64,000 nt of DNA from the NCBI GenBank assembly GCA_007449985.2, contig VIIQ02000614.1, forward strand, positions 310,001-374,000, written 5' to 3'. The notes beneath the pieces are model-generated. The model worked only from the letters and a program-made list of their open reading frames with translations, was not told the DNA's origin and searched no databases. The DNA is from Desmodesmus armatus (lineage: Eukaryota > Chlorophyta > Chlorophyceae > Sphaeropleales > Scenedesmaceae). The translations under genes were made by a program, and so were the position numbers. Shown here in pieces: positions 53,150 through 64,000 of this stretch. Every line of letters begins with the position of its first letter. The stretch's first letter is position 1.

Positions 53150-54860
53150 AGCGGAGCAAGTCTGCTTACAGAGACGAGTGCACGCACTGCGCGCGCCTTC
53201 CACACGGTGTAGTGCCCTATGCAGTGCCCAGACACCATTGGATAGGGACACATTGCATATTGTGTTGCAGTGCGTCTGAGTTGAGATCGTTCATCGGTAG
53301 CGGTTGGAACAGTTACCCATGACGATCAATGAACTTCATGGGCAGGTTCATGCCATGCATGATTCGCTTAGAGCATCAGCATGCGCCCACAGGGCACTAC
53401 TATGACCTTCGCACCCGTACTAGAGCTTCCATTACTTGCCATGCTAGGTACAGCGACAGCATCCTGGTCCTTGACGCTCAACAGTGCTCTCTGTTTGTTG
53501 TGATGCAGTCACATGTCATGCTTCATGTCATGCAGATGTCCCAGTCCTGTGTGTCGGCTTCCTCTCTTGCACTATCCGTCAATAGGCTGTAAGTTGCAAC
53601 TTGCTGACGTCAACACCGCCGTTCCAGCTTGCTGTCGAGCTGCTGACCAGCAGCTTGTGTGGCAGTGGCTGATCTTGCAGTCCAACCCTGGCGCCCCCAG
53701 CCAAACCAGGCCTGGCATCACATACGGTACCCTAGTTTCAGACTTGTGGAGGACTTAGGATGCTGGTGGTGCCCATTACCAGCCTTCATGTCACTTTTTC
53801 ATTGCAAGTGCTACATGTTGGCATCACCAACTGCCGAGGGGATGCACATTTGTAACATGGCAGTCCATGCGTTGTTGGCGCAACCCATGCCTCTCAATAC
53901 CAGTTGTTGCTGAGCACTGTCAGAACTTGCACCTTGATCATAGCACAGCGTGGCATGCCAACGCAGTCATTCTACTAGGGCTGCAAACTGTGGTAAATCA
54001 AGTTGAGCCCCCCTGGTAAAACCAAAAAAAAATCAAGTTGAGCGAAACAACACATGTCTTCACAACACTCAGCTCAAGATCCTTCAAATCAGGTATAGGG
54101 AAGCCTTTACACAGCACTGACCATTTGGTGATCACCATCACAGACTTATCACACACATGAGCCAAGCCACTGGGCTTCCCAGTGAACCTGATTGCAACAT
54201 TGAGCAACCCACAAACCACAGTCTAAGTGTGTGTGGCATGAATTTTACTTGGCATACCACCAACTCAGTGTGGTGTGACATGTTGCACCAAGTGCAATGC
54301 CATCGCACTTCACCATCAACCAAGGACCTCAGCTGTAGCCTGACCGAACCTGACTACAACCACCCACCCAAACCAACAGTAAGCCTCTCACAAAGCCAAG
54401 ACACATGACCACACACCTGACTACCCCCTGAACAAAGACACAGGCATTGCAGGTGGACAGACAACTTCAAGTCTGGATCACACACACCTGCCTTTTCATG
54501 TCCACACATCACCCAGCCTGCTTTGCTTGCCGCGTGAGCACAGTGTATCTTGAACACTGCTGAATGGCCCCAGTGCACTCACAGATTTCAAGCTTGCAGA
54601 GCACACTGTGGTCCGCAACCCCCAACAACCCCCAACAGCCCATGGCCCCACCCGCTGATCTCAACAATTCATCCCATGCCCCGATCACACTCACAAGCCT
54701 CGTGCCTGGAGCTCCGCCCAACACAACCCAACTCAGCCACACCACATACAGAGCCACAGACACCCGCTTTCTCAAAGACACTGCCACTGCCGCTGCCCGC
54801 ATCCATAGCCTGCTGCCGCTGCCCGCATCCGTAGCCTGCTGCTGCTGCCGCTGCTGCTGC
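53150..54860. other. No gene recognised; promoter of the ferric reductase at the left
   Basis: About 1.7 kb. The left few hundred bases should contain the ferric-reductase promoter. At the right end, just past the headpiece-protein stop, a 26-bp unit (54790-54841) is duplicated. No iron-response element was identified by eye. Confidence 0.4.
54790..54841. repeat. 26-bp tandem duplication
   Basis: Two copies of a unit starting ccgctgcccgcatcc, differing by one base (cata/cgta), lie in the 3' flank of the villin-headpiece gene. Confidence 0.9.
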
Positions 54861-56949
54861 TCAGAAGAGCTGTGTGTTCTTCTTGAGCTGCAGTCGCTTC
54901 CACTGTGGGAGCTTGATGAACTCCTCACGCTCCATCTTGAACACTGTGGCAAACTCCTCACCACTCAGGTACTCCTCCTGCACACACACAAGGGATTATG
55001 CATTACGTGAGAGCTGCACCGGTGTTGCACGTCATGAACCTTCAGGCTGCATGCAGGTCTGTGCTACGACAGTGCATGTCAATATACTTGCCACTGGGTA
55101 CTACTACAAGCAAAGCAGTCCTCCACCACTGCTGCTGGCCAACAGCAGTATACAACCAAGCGCGCAGACAAGCTGGTGCCGCCGCCGCTGGGAATGGGAG
55201 GTGGCACTACCCCCCCCCCCTTCTCTCTCTCTCTCTCTTGGGTCTATTCCAACCCTGTTACCACTCCTTTCTTTCTTGTCTGCTCAAATGTCTATCTCAC
55301 ACACCTTGCGAGTGACGTCAATGCCGTCCTCCAGCCGCAGGCCCATCAGCTTGTCATACGGCACTGTGTCCTGGCCAGGCACCAGCTTGAAGGTGCCAGA
55401 CTGCAGCAGCTCCAGCGCATTGGTGGTGTTGACCTTGTCATGCGTGCTCAGCCTGCGCTCCGGGGGGCCCTCTGGCTTGGGCTCCACAGCAGCTGGCTGA
55501 GCCACACCACCTGTGAGGGCGACGGTGCCGTTCTGCAGCAATAGGGAGCATGGGGCAGCGGGAGAAGGTGACGGTGGTGGTGAGTGGCGCTTTGGGGCGT
55601 CATGGGACGGTGATTTTAGGGTGGTGCAGGGTGTAGAGTACACTAGGCAGGGAGGCAGACGCAGATGGGTGGCAGACATGGCTGTGGTGCCTTCACGCAA
55701 GGGATGGGTGGAACACACCACACCCTCACGTGGCCAAACCCCCCAACCCCATGCATCCCTACACCCAGTTGCAAACCCCGGTGTCACCATCCAACAGCCA
55801 ACAACCAGTCATATGGCAGTGCCAATGGGTGAAAGCGGCCCAGCAGATTGGCAGCGCCCCTCTGTGCGAGCGCCACTGCGTCCCGGGCCGCAGGCCGCAT
55901 GCCTGCATATGCAGGAGGTCATTGCTCCACCCTTCCCCACAGGTGTACAGCACCTACATTTCAGTCACTTCAACCTTATAACTACCTTACTAGTACATGC
56001 TGATGTGTGACTTCGGTCGCTACAGTTCAACCAACATACCCCCAGAGCAACACACCCACACTCTGCTTTGCCCCAGCGGTGTCACCACCCTGCTGGCTGC
56101 AGTAGGGCTGCTGTGGGGCAGCTCACCTGCCGCACCACCCCCTTTTTTGTTGGTGCCTCGAGGTGTTGCCTCACCTGCGACAGCTGCTCGCGCAGGGCCT
56201 TCACCTTGGGGGCATCTGCTAGCTCATCCAGACCACCAGACCCACCACCACCTGCTGAAGAACCACGCTCCATGGCTGCTGCTGCTGCTGGGTCCGGGCT
56301 GCTGCTGGCTGCTGCTGCTGCAGGGCCGCCTGAAGAGCTTGTGCGCTTTGGGGGTGCTGCTGCTGCTCCTGCAGCGGAGGAGGTGCGGGAGACGCTACCT
56401 GTTGTGGCAGGCGTTGCTGGGGCTGGGGCCGCAGGGGAGCCAGCAGCGCTGACCTTCTCCTCGTCAGCAGACGCTGCTGCTGGCTCACTGCTGGTGGATG
56501 CAGGTGCTTCAGTGTCTGCGGCACCTGCTGCAGCTGCATCTGTGCTGGCTCTGGGAGCACCTTGGTATGGTACTACTGGGGCCTCTGCTGCCTCCTCTGC
56601 AGCAGCTGCTGCAGCTGCTTTGGCTGCCTTTTTGCGTGCTGACTTGGACATGCTACCTGCCTGGGCTGCAACAGGCTCCTCGGTGTCGTCCTCCTTGGGA
56701 GTGCCGTTGGCCTCTGGTGCTGCTTGAAGGTCAGCTGTCTGGGCGGACTGTTCGGCTGGCACAGCCTCAGCAGCATCTGCGGGGGCCAAAGAGGCTGGTT
56801 CCTGCACGACATTCTCAATGGGCGCTTCGGCCTTGGGCGAACCTGTGCGCAGGGGGAAGGACGGTGTTGTTCTGGTGCGCAATCACCACTGGTGCGGAAT
56901 TGCAAGCGAAGATAGGCTCACAGACAACAGCCCCACCTGTTTCCGCCAT
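54861..56949 (-). CDS. Villin-headpiece-domain protein, 4 exons
   Basis: Exons (minus): 56949-56937 (13 nt, MAET-), 56842-56127, 55532-55305 and 54977-54861. All are in phase and encode 357 residues. Residues 5-240 are low-complexity (Ala, Ser, Pro, Glu) with a basic SKSARKKAAKAAAA stretch and a short coil (VKALREQLSQVRQHLE), and contain no gelsolin repeats. The C-terminal 65 residues or so form a villin headpiece: FKLVPGQDTVPYDKLMGL, then GIDVTRKEEYLSGEEFATVF, KMEREEFIKLPQWKR and LQLKKNTQLF. The hydrophobic-core Phe and Leu positions, the PxW motif and the C-terminal KK..LF match actin-binding headpieces. It is probably an F-actin-binding protein with a disordered arm. It is divergent from TAF12 across a 375-bp shared upstream region. 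Confidence 0.9.
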
Positions 56950-57324
56950 GGATCTGTGGTGCGCTGACACACGGACCAGCTACAAAGATGAAGAAAGCAA
57001 ACTCTGTCGATGTGATCTGGCGAGTGACCAACAAGGCCAGGAAGACGCAGACCTCTGAGTAATGACCAAGATAATACCAATCAACTGAATATGTGTATAT
57101 TGGGCACGATCTAGGCCTCTTAGAGGTGCGTCCGTGTCAGTCTCCAAGCCATAAACCTCACAAGTTAGAACATGGGCAATGCATCCAGTAAGAACGGACT
57201 TTGTATCATCAGGCATGTGCAAGTGTCTCTGCTGTAGGCAGGAAAGCCACGGAGGGTGCAGAGCAGTTGTGCAGTAGAAGCCATCAGTGGGGGTGTGCGC
57301 TGCTTGCTCAAGCATTCCAGCAGG
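56950..57324. promoter_or_regulatory. Shared divergent promoter of headpiece gene and TAF12
   Basis: 375 bp between the start codons of two divergent genes. It must contain both promoters. No specific motif was fixed. Confidence 0.4.
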
Positions 57325-59288
57325 ATGCAGAACCCACATGGCTTCCAACAGCAGCAGCATGGCCAGTTGTACCAAGCCAACCCGCAGCTGCTGCAGGTAG
57401 GCACACCTGACTCATGTCCAGCAGTGGAGGTAACCGCAGCAGCGCAGTCCTCACTCCTGTTCATGTGTGTGCACCGCAGGCACAGCAGCAGCAGGGCCAG
57501 CAAATGCCTCAAGCCATGTATGGCATACCGCAGCAGTATCTGCAGCCGCAGCAACTGCAGCAAGGTGGCCGTGGGGCAGCGCAGGGCCTGCCGCAACAGC
57601 AGCTTCATGGCATGCAGCAGCATCCGCGGCAACACCACCAGCCTGCTGCAGACAACAATCAAGACGAGGGTTTCGACATCATGGATATTCCCTCAGATGA
57701 TGATGACGGACCAGCAGCACCAGCAGCACCAGTGGGCCGGCCGGTGGCGCCGGCAGCACAACAGCAGCAGTCCTCTGGGGGCCCACAGGGTGCCTTGCAC
57801 ACCGGGCTGGGCCTACCCCAGCAGCACCAACAGTATGTGTCCAATTTCACTGCGGCGCAGCTACAGCAGTTGCAGCAGGGGCGTGCAGGAGTGGCGGCAC
57901 AGCCTCAACAGCAGCAGCAACACCAGCAGGCGCGCATGAGCCAAGTGCAGCAGCAGTTACAGCAGCAGCAAGCTTTGGGCCAACGGCCTTCACAAGCCAT
58001 GCAGCCTGCTGCGACAGCCAACCGCCACATGAGCAATGTACACGGCCCTAGGCAAGGCCTGCCGCAAGCAAACTCCTTACCTGGCGCCAACATTCAACCT
58101 GCATTGGCGCAGCTGCAAGCACAGCAGAAGCTGGCGCAGCAGCAGCAGCTGCTGGCACAGCACCAAAGGGCTGCTGCTGCTCTAGGTGCGCAGCAAGGAG
58201 CAGCAGGCAGGGCAGCAGCTGTTGAGCCCGTTGCAAAGCGGCCGAAGACAGATGTGTTGCCGCCGGCCCCTGATGATGCACAGTCCCTATACGAGGTCAT
58301 GGTTAAGGCAGAGCGGGCTGGTGTGCTAAAGCCAGCAGCTGGGGCTGGGGCTGCAGCCTCTTCAGCTGCTGCAGCAGCAGCAGCAGCCGGGTCTGCTGCT
58401 GACGGCCCCTCCAGCAGCATTGATGACATCCTCAGGCGTGCAGAGCAGCAGGCAGCGAATGCCAGGGCTCGAGGGCTTGACAGGGGGGCTGGTGACGAGG
58501 AGAAATTCATTTCAGAGGCGTCACTGAAGCGGTTGATGGAGCTGCAGGCACTCAACAAGGTGAGCATAGTGTTTGTTTTTTTGTTATCATGTTACTACCC
58601 GGTGCGCTGGGGCAAAATTATCGCAGGTGCAGCTGCTTGGATGATTTCAGGCACCAGCGAGGCTGGTGTGCGCACACACAAAGGTCACAACTTTGGATGG
58701 TTGATGCATTGGCTGGATGCACTCCCTGTGTCAACACACACAGGGCCAGCACAGACACCAAGGCAAGTCTGCTGTGGTCAGCCTTTTCCTGCATCATGCC
58801 CACTACCCCTTTTGATGCCTTCACGTTTCCATTGCAATGGTTTATCGTCTGGTGGCTGCGCCCTGTCCAATGCAATGTGCTGCCTCGCGTCACAGCTGTC
58901 TGTGACACTGCGTCACCGTTCATCCTGCCTGCCTGCCCTCCTTGCCTTTTGCTCACATCCACAGGCCTTCAAGCTGCAGCCGGACCTAGTTGATCAGCTG
59001 CAGCAGCTCACAGAGTCCTTTGTCAGCGAAGCTGTCAAGTTTGGTGTTGACCTCGCCTCTCACAGACGGGGGGCCACCCTACGGCCCACAGATCTTGCAA
59101 TGTACCTGGAGCGCACACACCACCTGCACGTGCCTGGCTTCACTAAGGAGTATCACCCCTACAGGCGCCCAGTGGCTTCAGAGCTGCACAGGGAACGCAG
59201 CATTGCGGTGCGCAAGGCGCAGCTGGCGGCAGCAGCGGCGGCTGGTGACGCGCCAGCGGCAGCACGCGGGGGTGGGGGTGGGGACTGA
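57325..59288 (+). CDS. TAF12: Transcription initiation factor TFIID subunit 12 (TAF12), 3 exons
   Basis: Exons: 57325-57396, 57480-58559 and 58965-59288. All junctions are phase 0 and give 491 residues. The N-terminal 280 residues are Gln-rich (QQQ runs, LQPQQLQQGG, QVQQQLQQQQ) with an acidic patch FDIMDIPSDDDDG and a basic VAKRPKTD, as in plant TAF12 activation-type arms. The histone fold is at about 370-460: ISEASLKRLMELQALNK (helix 1), then LQPDLVDQLQQLTESFVSEAVKF (helix 2), HRRGATLRPTDLAMYLERTH (helix 3) and the typical ending VPGFTKEYHPYRRP. It pairs with TAF4 in TFIID and acts in the nucleus as part of the general transcription machinery (also SAGA in other eukaryotes). The ATG at 57325 is the first in frame before the Gln-rich region. 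A poly-Gly end (GGGGGD) closes the protein. Confidence 0.95.
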
Positions 59289-61416
59289 GGCGGGGTTGCA
59301 GAAGACAGTTCTGCAGCCCACGCTGTTGGGTGGAGCACACCCACCATTCGTATGCGCCTCGTCGACACAATGCCAGGAGTACCACTGCTCCTGCAGGTGC
59401 ACGCAGCCCCTGCTGCACATCCGAGCGCAGTCCACAGGTTGGAAGCAGCTGGCGGCAGCAGCAGTTGGCGACGCCCCAGCAAGCAGCAGCGGCGGGGTTG
59501 GGCACTGAGGCGGGATTTTAGAGGTATGTTCTGCAGCCCAGGCAGCTGGGTTGAGTGCGTCTACCATCTGACTGTGCCTTGAAGCAGCCTTTGCATTTTG
59601 TAGCTGCACAGCAAGCACAGCGTCCTACTGTGCAAGGCACTGCTAGTGGCAGCAGCGGAGGCGGCGATGTGTCAGCAGCAGCCTGCAGTGGGGGGCATTG
59701 ACATGAGATGGCATAGGTGTACCGGCCCCAGACTCAACTGCTGAGTCAGAGTGACTCAACTGCTGAGTCAGAGTGACTCAACTGCTGAGTCAGAGTGACT
59801 CAACTGCTGAGTCAGAGTGGGGGAGGCGCCAGAGTGCCGCCCCTGTGGGTCCTCAGTGTTTGTTGACTTTGTGCAGCAGCAGCCAGGTGCAGCGAGCTTC
59901 TGGCTTTCTGCAGGGCTTTGCTGCAGGACTGTCTTTGTCGGGAGCATCCTCCAGGGGTACTGGTCCTGCATGGTGAAGTGGTTCGTGACTTGGTTGCCCA
60001 GGAGGCTGTTTGTCAAGCCCCTGCCAACTCAATGCGTATTTGCTGACTGTGGGGTGCCACTGATTCAGCCTGATGGCTGAGTGATGGTGTTGGCAGAGTT
60101 ACATGCTGGGATAGGGATGGAATGCAAGCATCGGTGTCACTTCATTTGGGGAGCTAGGCAAGGTATGGCGTGTCCGATGTGCCCGTCTGAGCAGCACCAG
60201 TCCATCACACTGAGAGAGTGTGCTGGTTTGTGCAAGGGGGTGGGGGGGGGTGTCTTTTGCATGTACCCCAGCCACGCTCCAGGCGCATGGCAAGGGATTT
60301 CGATGTGGTGTCACGATGTGTGACGGTCATGCGTGTAGCTATTTTGTTTGCTGAAGCTCTACTGCTTTGCGCCCTCTGTGCAGAGCAGACTTCAGCTGCG
60401 CAACAGCACCCTTGCAGACTGCTGGCCTGCGTCACTGGCGCAGCCAACGGCTTTTGTGTTCTTGCTTGGCAGTCGACTGTCAGGATGCAATCAACTAGCC
60501 AGGGGCTGTTGAAACAAACTGCTTCCTTGTTGAGGCTGTAAATGAGCTTCCTGCTGTATTGTGCATGCAAGCGCCACCCTGCTTACACAGGGATGCATGG
60601 CGTGGCAGTGCCCCACGTGACTTGGCGACTTGCTCCCATGAAAAATGACCACATGAGTTGCAAGCACTATGAGATGACCAGCAGACGGGTCTACACCCTT
60701 GCACACTTTCCGACATAAACCTCCAACTACCCTGATCTCGCCTGGAGAGGGTTAGAGCCCTTCTCATGCAAACAACTTTGCATGACACTGCATGCGCAAA
60801 CCATCCACTGTTGACCACTGGCGCAGCATCATGCTACTGCACACAAACAATTTCATGCTGCAGCCACTGATGTTAGGTGTACTCTGCAGGACGAAATCCG
60901 AGATACTGTGGTGGACGGCCGATGCATCGCCCTGCTATGATCACAACAACCCCTGCGGCACAACTGATGATGGCGGCAGCAGCAGCCGGCGCCTGGATGC
61001 AAAGCTGTGCCTGCTGCAAGCCAATGCTTCCCAATGGTCTCAGCACAGCATGCCACGTGACATGCGGGCCAATAGTCACATCGCCTGTATCACCGCCATG
61101 GGTGGGTGTCCAGTCACACAGTCCATACCAGAGCGGCAACTAAGGCTTTCCGCAGTCATTGCTACACACAGCCTTTCATGCACTACGATCTGAGCCGCAT
61201 GCACCAAGTTGGTGCTGAAGGCAACAATAAGACTCATTGTGATGACTATCAAGATCTGTACATGTGCAATCACAATAGACACTGTCACCTAACAAAGCAT
61301 GAACACATGCATCAGAGCGTCCTGACTGTCGCAGTGACACAACACCTATTGCCGCCTGGGCGCAACCTCATGCACACATGTGCAAGTGGTTCAGGTACAG
61401 CACACAACCAGCGGCT
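59289..61416. other. Gene-poor stretch with repeats
   Basis: Holds the 3' flanks of TAF12 (+) and of the lipid phosphatase (-). Between 59340 and 59700 there are two degraded copies of the TAF12 3' end (gcagcagc...ggtgacg...gcggggttg...ttctgcagccca). A 22-bp tandem repeat follows at 59731-59818. An 87-codon open frame at 59817-60080 (+) was not recognised. Confidence 0.5.
59731..59818. repeat. 22-bp palindromic tandem repeat, four perfect copies
   Basis: The unit gactcaactgctgagtcaga + gt is repeated four times without change. Across each junction it forms the dyad TGACTCA-ACTGC-TGAGTCA, two inverted bZIP/AP-1-type heptamers. Confidence 0.97.
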
Positions 61417-63355
61417 TCAGCTGACACTGACACTGGGAGCCAGCCACTGCAGCACCAACGGCCACGCAGCCTGCCACAATGACACCGTAAGTCCAACAGC
61501 AAAATAGCTACCCCACCTAGCTGCTGCAACAACATCATTGCCCACACCCTCAGAAGTGTGACGCAAACCTGCTACCCACGCTCCTGCTGCACCACTGGCC
61601 TTGCCAGCTGATTTTGTGCTGACCTGGCCAGAAGCTTGTGCTGGCAGGACAGCAGCAGCCCCACCTGCACCCCCTGCTTCATGCTGCTCACTGCCGAGCT
61701 GGCCTGCAGCATACCCTGCCATCTGCATGGACTGCTTCTGCTGCATCGCCGCCTGCTTGACAGCACCAACGACAGGAGGCTGCCACAAGCAGCGCACTGC
61801 AAGCGGCACAAACCTGAACGTCGGCTTGAAAGCTGCCAGCAGCAACGCCTTGACAAGCACCTTACTGGCAGCCACCATCCCCAACCCCAGAAACACCTTA
61901 CAGGCCAGCGGGGGCACCACCCCGCCCAACAGCCAGCTGCTGCTGTTAGCCATGGTCACCCACTGCGTCTGCTGCAGCACTCCCCAGCCCACAGTGACCC
62001 CAGCCCAGCCTGCCTCCCATGCAGTCGCATAGTTATAGCAGCTGGTCCATCTGCTGGGCAAGGGGTAGCAGCGCATGAGGATGAAGCTGGCTAGCAACAC
62101 CTGCAGCGGCAGCTGCCATGCCCCCTGCTCCACTGAAGCCTGCAGCCAGGCAATGTACGGCTGCTCTATAGCCACCCATGACCTTAGCAGCACCCAGCCA
62201 AGTAAGGTTCCTGTGGCAAGGTCTAGGGGCTGTGCAGGCCCAAGTAGGCCCTGCCCCATGCCAGCCAGACGACCCAGACAGCTGCAACTGCTTGTGCAAG
62301 GAGTTTCTGCTGGTCTGACAGCAGGCCTGCTGCTGTGGCTGCGTGTATGCCGTAGTACAGGAGGGACACAGCACCACAGCAGTGGGCTGAGGGCACACCG
62401 TCTTCAATGTCACCTGCAGCAGCAACAGCACAATGCATGATGGATGTGCACACAGACGTCAAGGCACAACAGAGTCGCCTGTGAGTAGTGCCGCTGCATA
62501 GGCAGTACCTGGCCGGGTGCCAAAACTACAGCGCCCATGGGCACACTTCCTGATGAAAAACAGATCGAGACTGATCATGTGGGTGTAGATGGCACGCTGC
62601 AACGAAGTTCACAGTGACACTGCTGTAGTGGTGTTTATGAATGCTGTGCTGTCTTACTGTACTGCGACGGCGGCTGAGGGGTGCTGCAGCTGCACTGTTC
62701 CTGGCCCTTACCTGAGGGGTCCCTGACAACAATCTCCACGTCAGGTGCTGCCTTCAAGCAGTCACCAGGCCTGGGAGACTCCTGCAGCAACACAACCATC
62801 CCAGGGGTTCAACACCCACACAACGACCGAGTATGCTGCCGTCCCACACACCGCGTGGAACAGCGCGCCAACTGAAAATAACACACCAGACATGGCAACT
62901 GCAGAGTGCATTGCCAGCATCTACATGTTTGTAGGTCCTACAACTGCTCCTGGTGCCCCCTCCCCAACCACCAGGGCCCATCCAACGTGTGCTGACTGTT
63001 GAGGACCCATCCAAAGACCACATACACTCACCAACAGGTCCTTGATGGCGAACACAACGTATCCTGACAGCGCCAGCTGGGGGAGCAGCCCTAGGGAGAC
63101 CTCAGAGTCCCACCCGCTCCATATCAGCAGGGGGATGAGGGTGAGGTACACCTCCAGGGTGATTGTGGCTGCTGACAGCAGTACGGCGATATCTATAAGT
63201 CTGCTAACATATGCCTGGGCTGCAGCCACTGCAGGCAGCTGCCTGATGGTGGCCCGCACCAAGGGAGGCTTCAGCAGCTGCCTGATGGGCTTGTGTAATG
63301 GGGATGCAAGGCACAAGAAGAAAAGGAGCAGACCAGTGCATGCCAAAGGATCCAT
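61417..63355 (-). CDS. PAP2-superfamily lipid phosphatase, sphingoid-base-phosphate phosphatase-like; one-base frame break
   Basis: Exons (minus): 63355-63032, 62781-62712 and 62413-61417. The join gives the full phosphatase signature. C1 is KDLLESPRP (K-x6-RP, about residues 105-113, split by intron 1). C2 is GVPSAHC (about 137-143). C3 is GRAYLGLHSPLD (Arg, catalytic His and Asp near 186, 192 and 196). PSxH in C2 rather than PSGH, together with the later WTSCYNYATAWEAGWAGV block, is like sphingosine-1-phosphate/long-chain-base-phosphate phosphatases of the ER. At least seven hydrophobic segments are visible, including one near the start (LACTGLLLFFLCLA). The frame breaks inside C3. HSP is followed by TAG in one frame, while PLDLATGTLLGW continues in another. 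One extra C in the C4 run (reverse complement of 62226-62229) repairs it. The total would be about 463 residues. Confidence 0.85.
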
Positions 63356-64000
63356 CTTGACGTGCTGTGGATGCGTTGGTGGCTGGCTAGCTAGGTACAC
63401 CACACCACACCAGCAGCGAGGTATCGCCTGGTGCACCAGAAGTAACTTCCACAGCCGGCATGGAGACGACTTCAACATGTAGCAGTCGAGCATCTGGGAG
63501 TAATTTAGGGCTTGATAGTCGCAAGCCAACTGTACATAATTGACCGGACAGCTGGCACTGACCTGTTCTTGTGCATGAATTGGCTGCCCTATATGGCAGA
63601 TGTACTGTGCATACAAGACTCCGTTGCAGTGGTAGTGCGTGACATCTGACTGTCCTCTCTCAGTAGTTTTGAATTTGGCGCCTGGATCACCTTTGCTGCG
63701 AGCTCGAAGGCTACGCCCCATAGGCCAGTGATGACGCGCCGTTGACGAAATGCACCGTTACAAGCTCACCCAGGGGTAGTGCGGTACCCCCTTCCCCCCC
63801 AGGGGCAGCAAGGTACCCGGCACTGCCCCTTTGCTCACCCCACACACCCCTGCAGCTGCCTCAATTGAGGCAGGGCCGTGTGGTGACTGTGTTGATGCCA
63901 ACTCCATCACGAAATATTCTTGTTACATCTTGCACCACTCTTCCAAAGGTGCTGTACAAGCTGCATCAACACAGCAAGTGTGCATTTGTAATAAGATCGC
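63356..64000. promoter_or_regulatory. 5' flank of the lipid phosphatase gene
   Basis: The open frame continues upstream of the chosen ATG to about 63721 without a stop, but that sequence lacks membrane or domain features and is taken as leader or promoter. Near 63760-63830 there is a pair of short ggtacc-centred repeats next to C-rich runs. Nothing else was recognised up to the window end. Confidence 0.35.

Noticed and set aside
63356..63721. N-terminal extension of the lipid phosphatase
   Set aside because: Open in frame, but no membrane or domain signal. The ATG at 63355 directly precedes the first membrane segment.

Overview
The window looks like nuclear DNA of a green alga (Chlorophyta). 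Nearly every gene is split by many short GT-AG introns. The DNA is GC-rich and full of CAG/CTG and other low-complexity runs. The gene set is of the plant/algal type: a membrane-anchored ethanolamine-phosphate cytidylyltransferase, a FAE1-type 3-ketoacyl-CoA synthase, a FRO/FRE-type ferric reductase, a long-chain-base-phosphate phosphatase and a plastid-type membrane protein. A trebouxiophyte is a reasonable guess, but the sequence alone does not settle it. No bacterial operons, CRISPR arrays, rRNA or tRNA genes were seen. Exon models were joined by hand from splice-site phase and family similarity.

Layout. 1-3.1 kb: an unidentified, probably minus-strand, partial gene. 3.1-7.8 kb (-): ethanolamine-phosphate cytidylyltransferase in 11 exons. 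8.4-12.0 kb: a higher-order satellite array with a 119-bp unit and about 133-bp spacers. 13.9-17.7 kb (-): 3-ketoacyl-CoA synthase. 19.7-22.0 kb (-): a multi-pass membrane protein with a plastid-transit-like N-terminus, divergent from 22.3-26.2 kb (+), a secreted endonuclease/exonuclease/phosphatase (EEP) fold enzyme. 26.4-30.3 kb (+): an unknown protein with an acidic N-terminus. 31.9-37.7 kb (+) and 40.0-45.7 kb (-): two tail-to-tail paralogues with tandem Tudor-like modules, long coiled coils and low-complexity tails. 46.2-47.3 kb (-): extra coding exons of unknown affiliation. 48.3-53.1 kb (-): ferric reductase. 54.9-56.9 kb (-): a villin-headpiece protein without gelsolin repeats, divergent from 57.3-59.3 kb (+), TFIID subunit TAF12. 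61.4-63.4 kb (-): a PAP2-type lipid phosphatase.

Functional themes are lipid metabolism (PE synthesis, very-long-chain fatty-acid elongation, sphingoid-phosphate turnover), transcription/chromatin (TAF12 and the two Tudor-like paralogues) and iron reduction. No operon-like cooperation is expected in a nuclear genome.

The most notable items are the inverted pair of Tudor-like/coiled-coil genes, the 3.6-kb higher-order satellite with CpG-transition variants, a short inverted-repeat element in a ferric-reductase intron, a 95-bp repeat shared by two introns, and three clear reading-frame conflicts. Those conflicts, in otherwise intact genes, suggest either assembly indels or real lesions.
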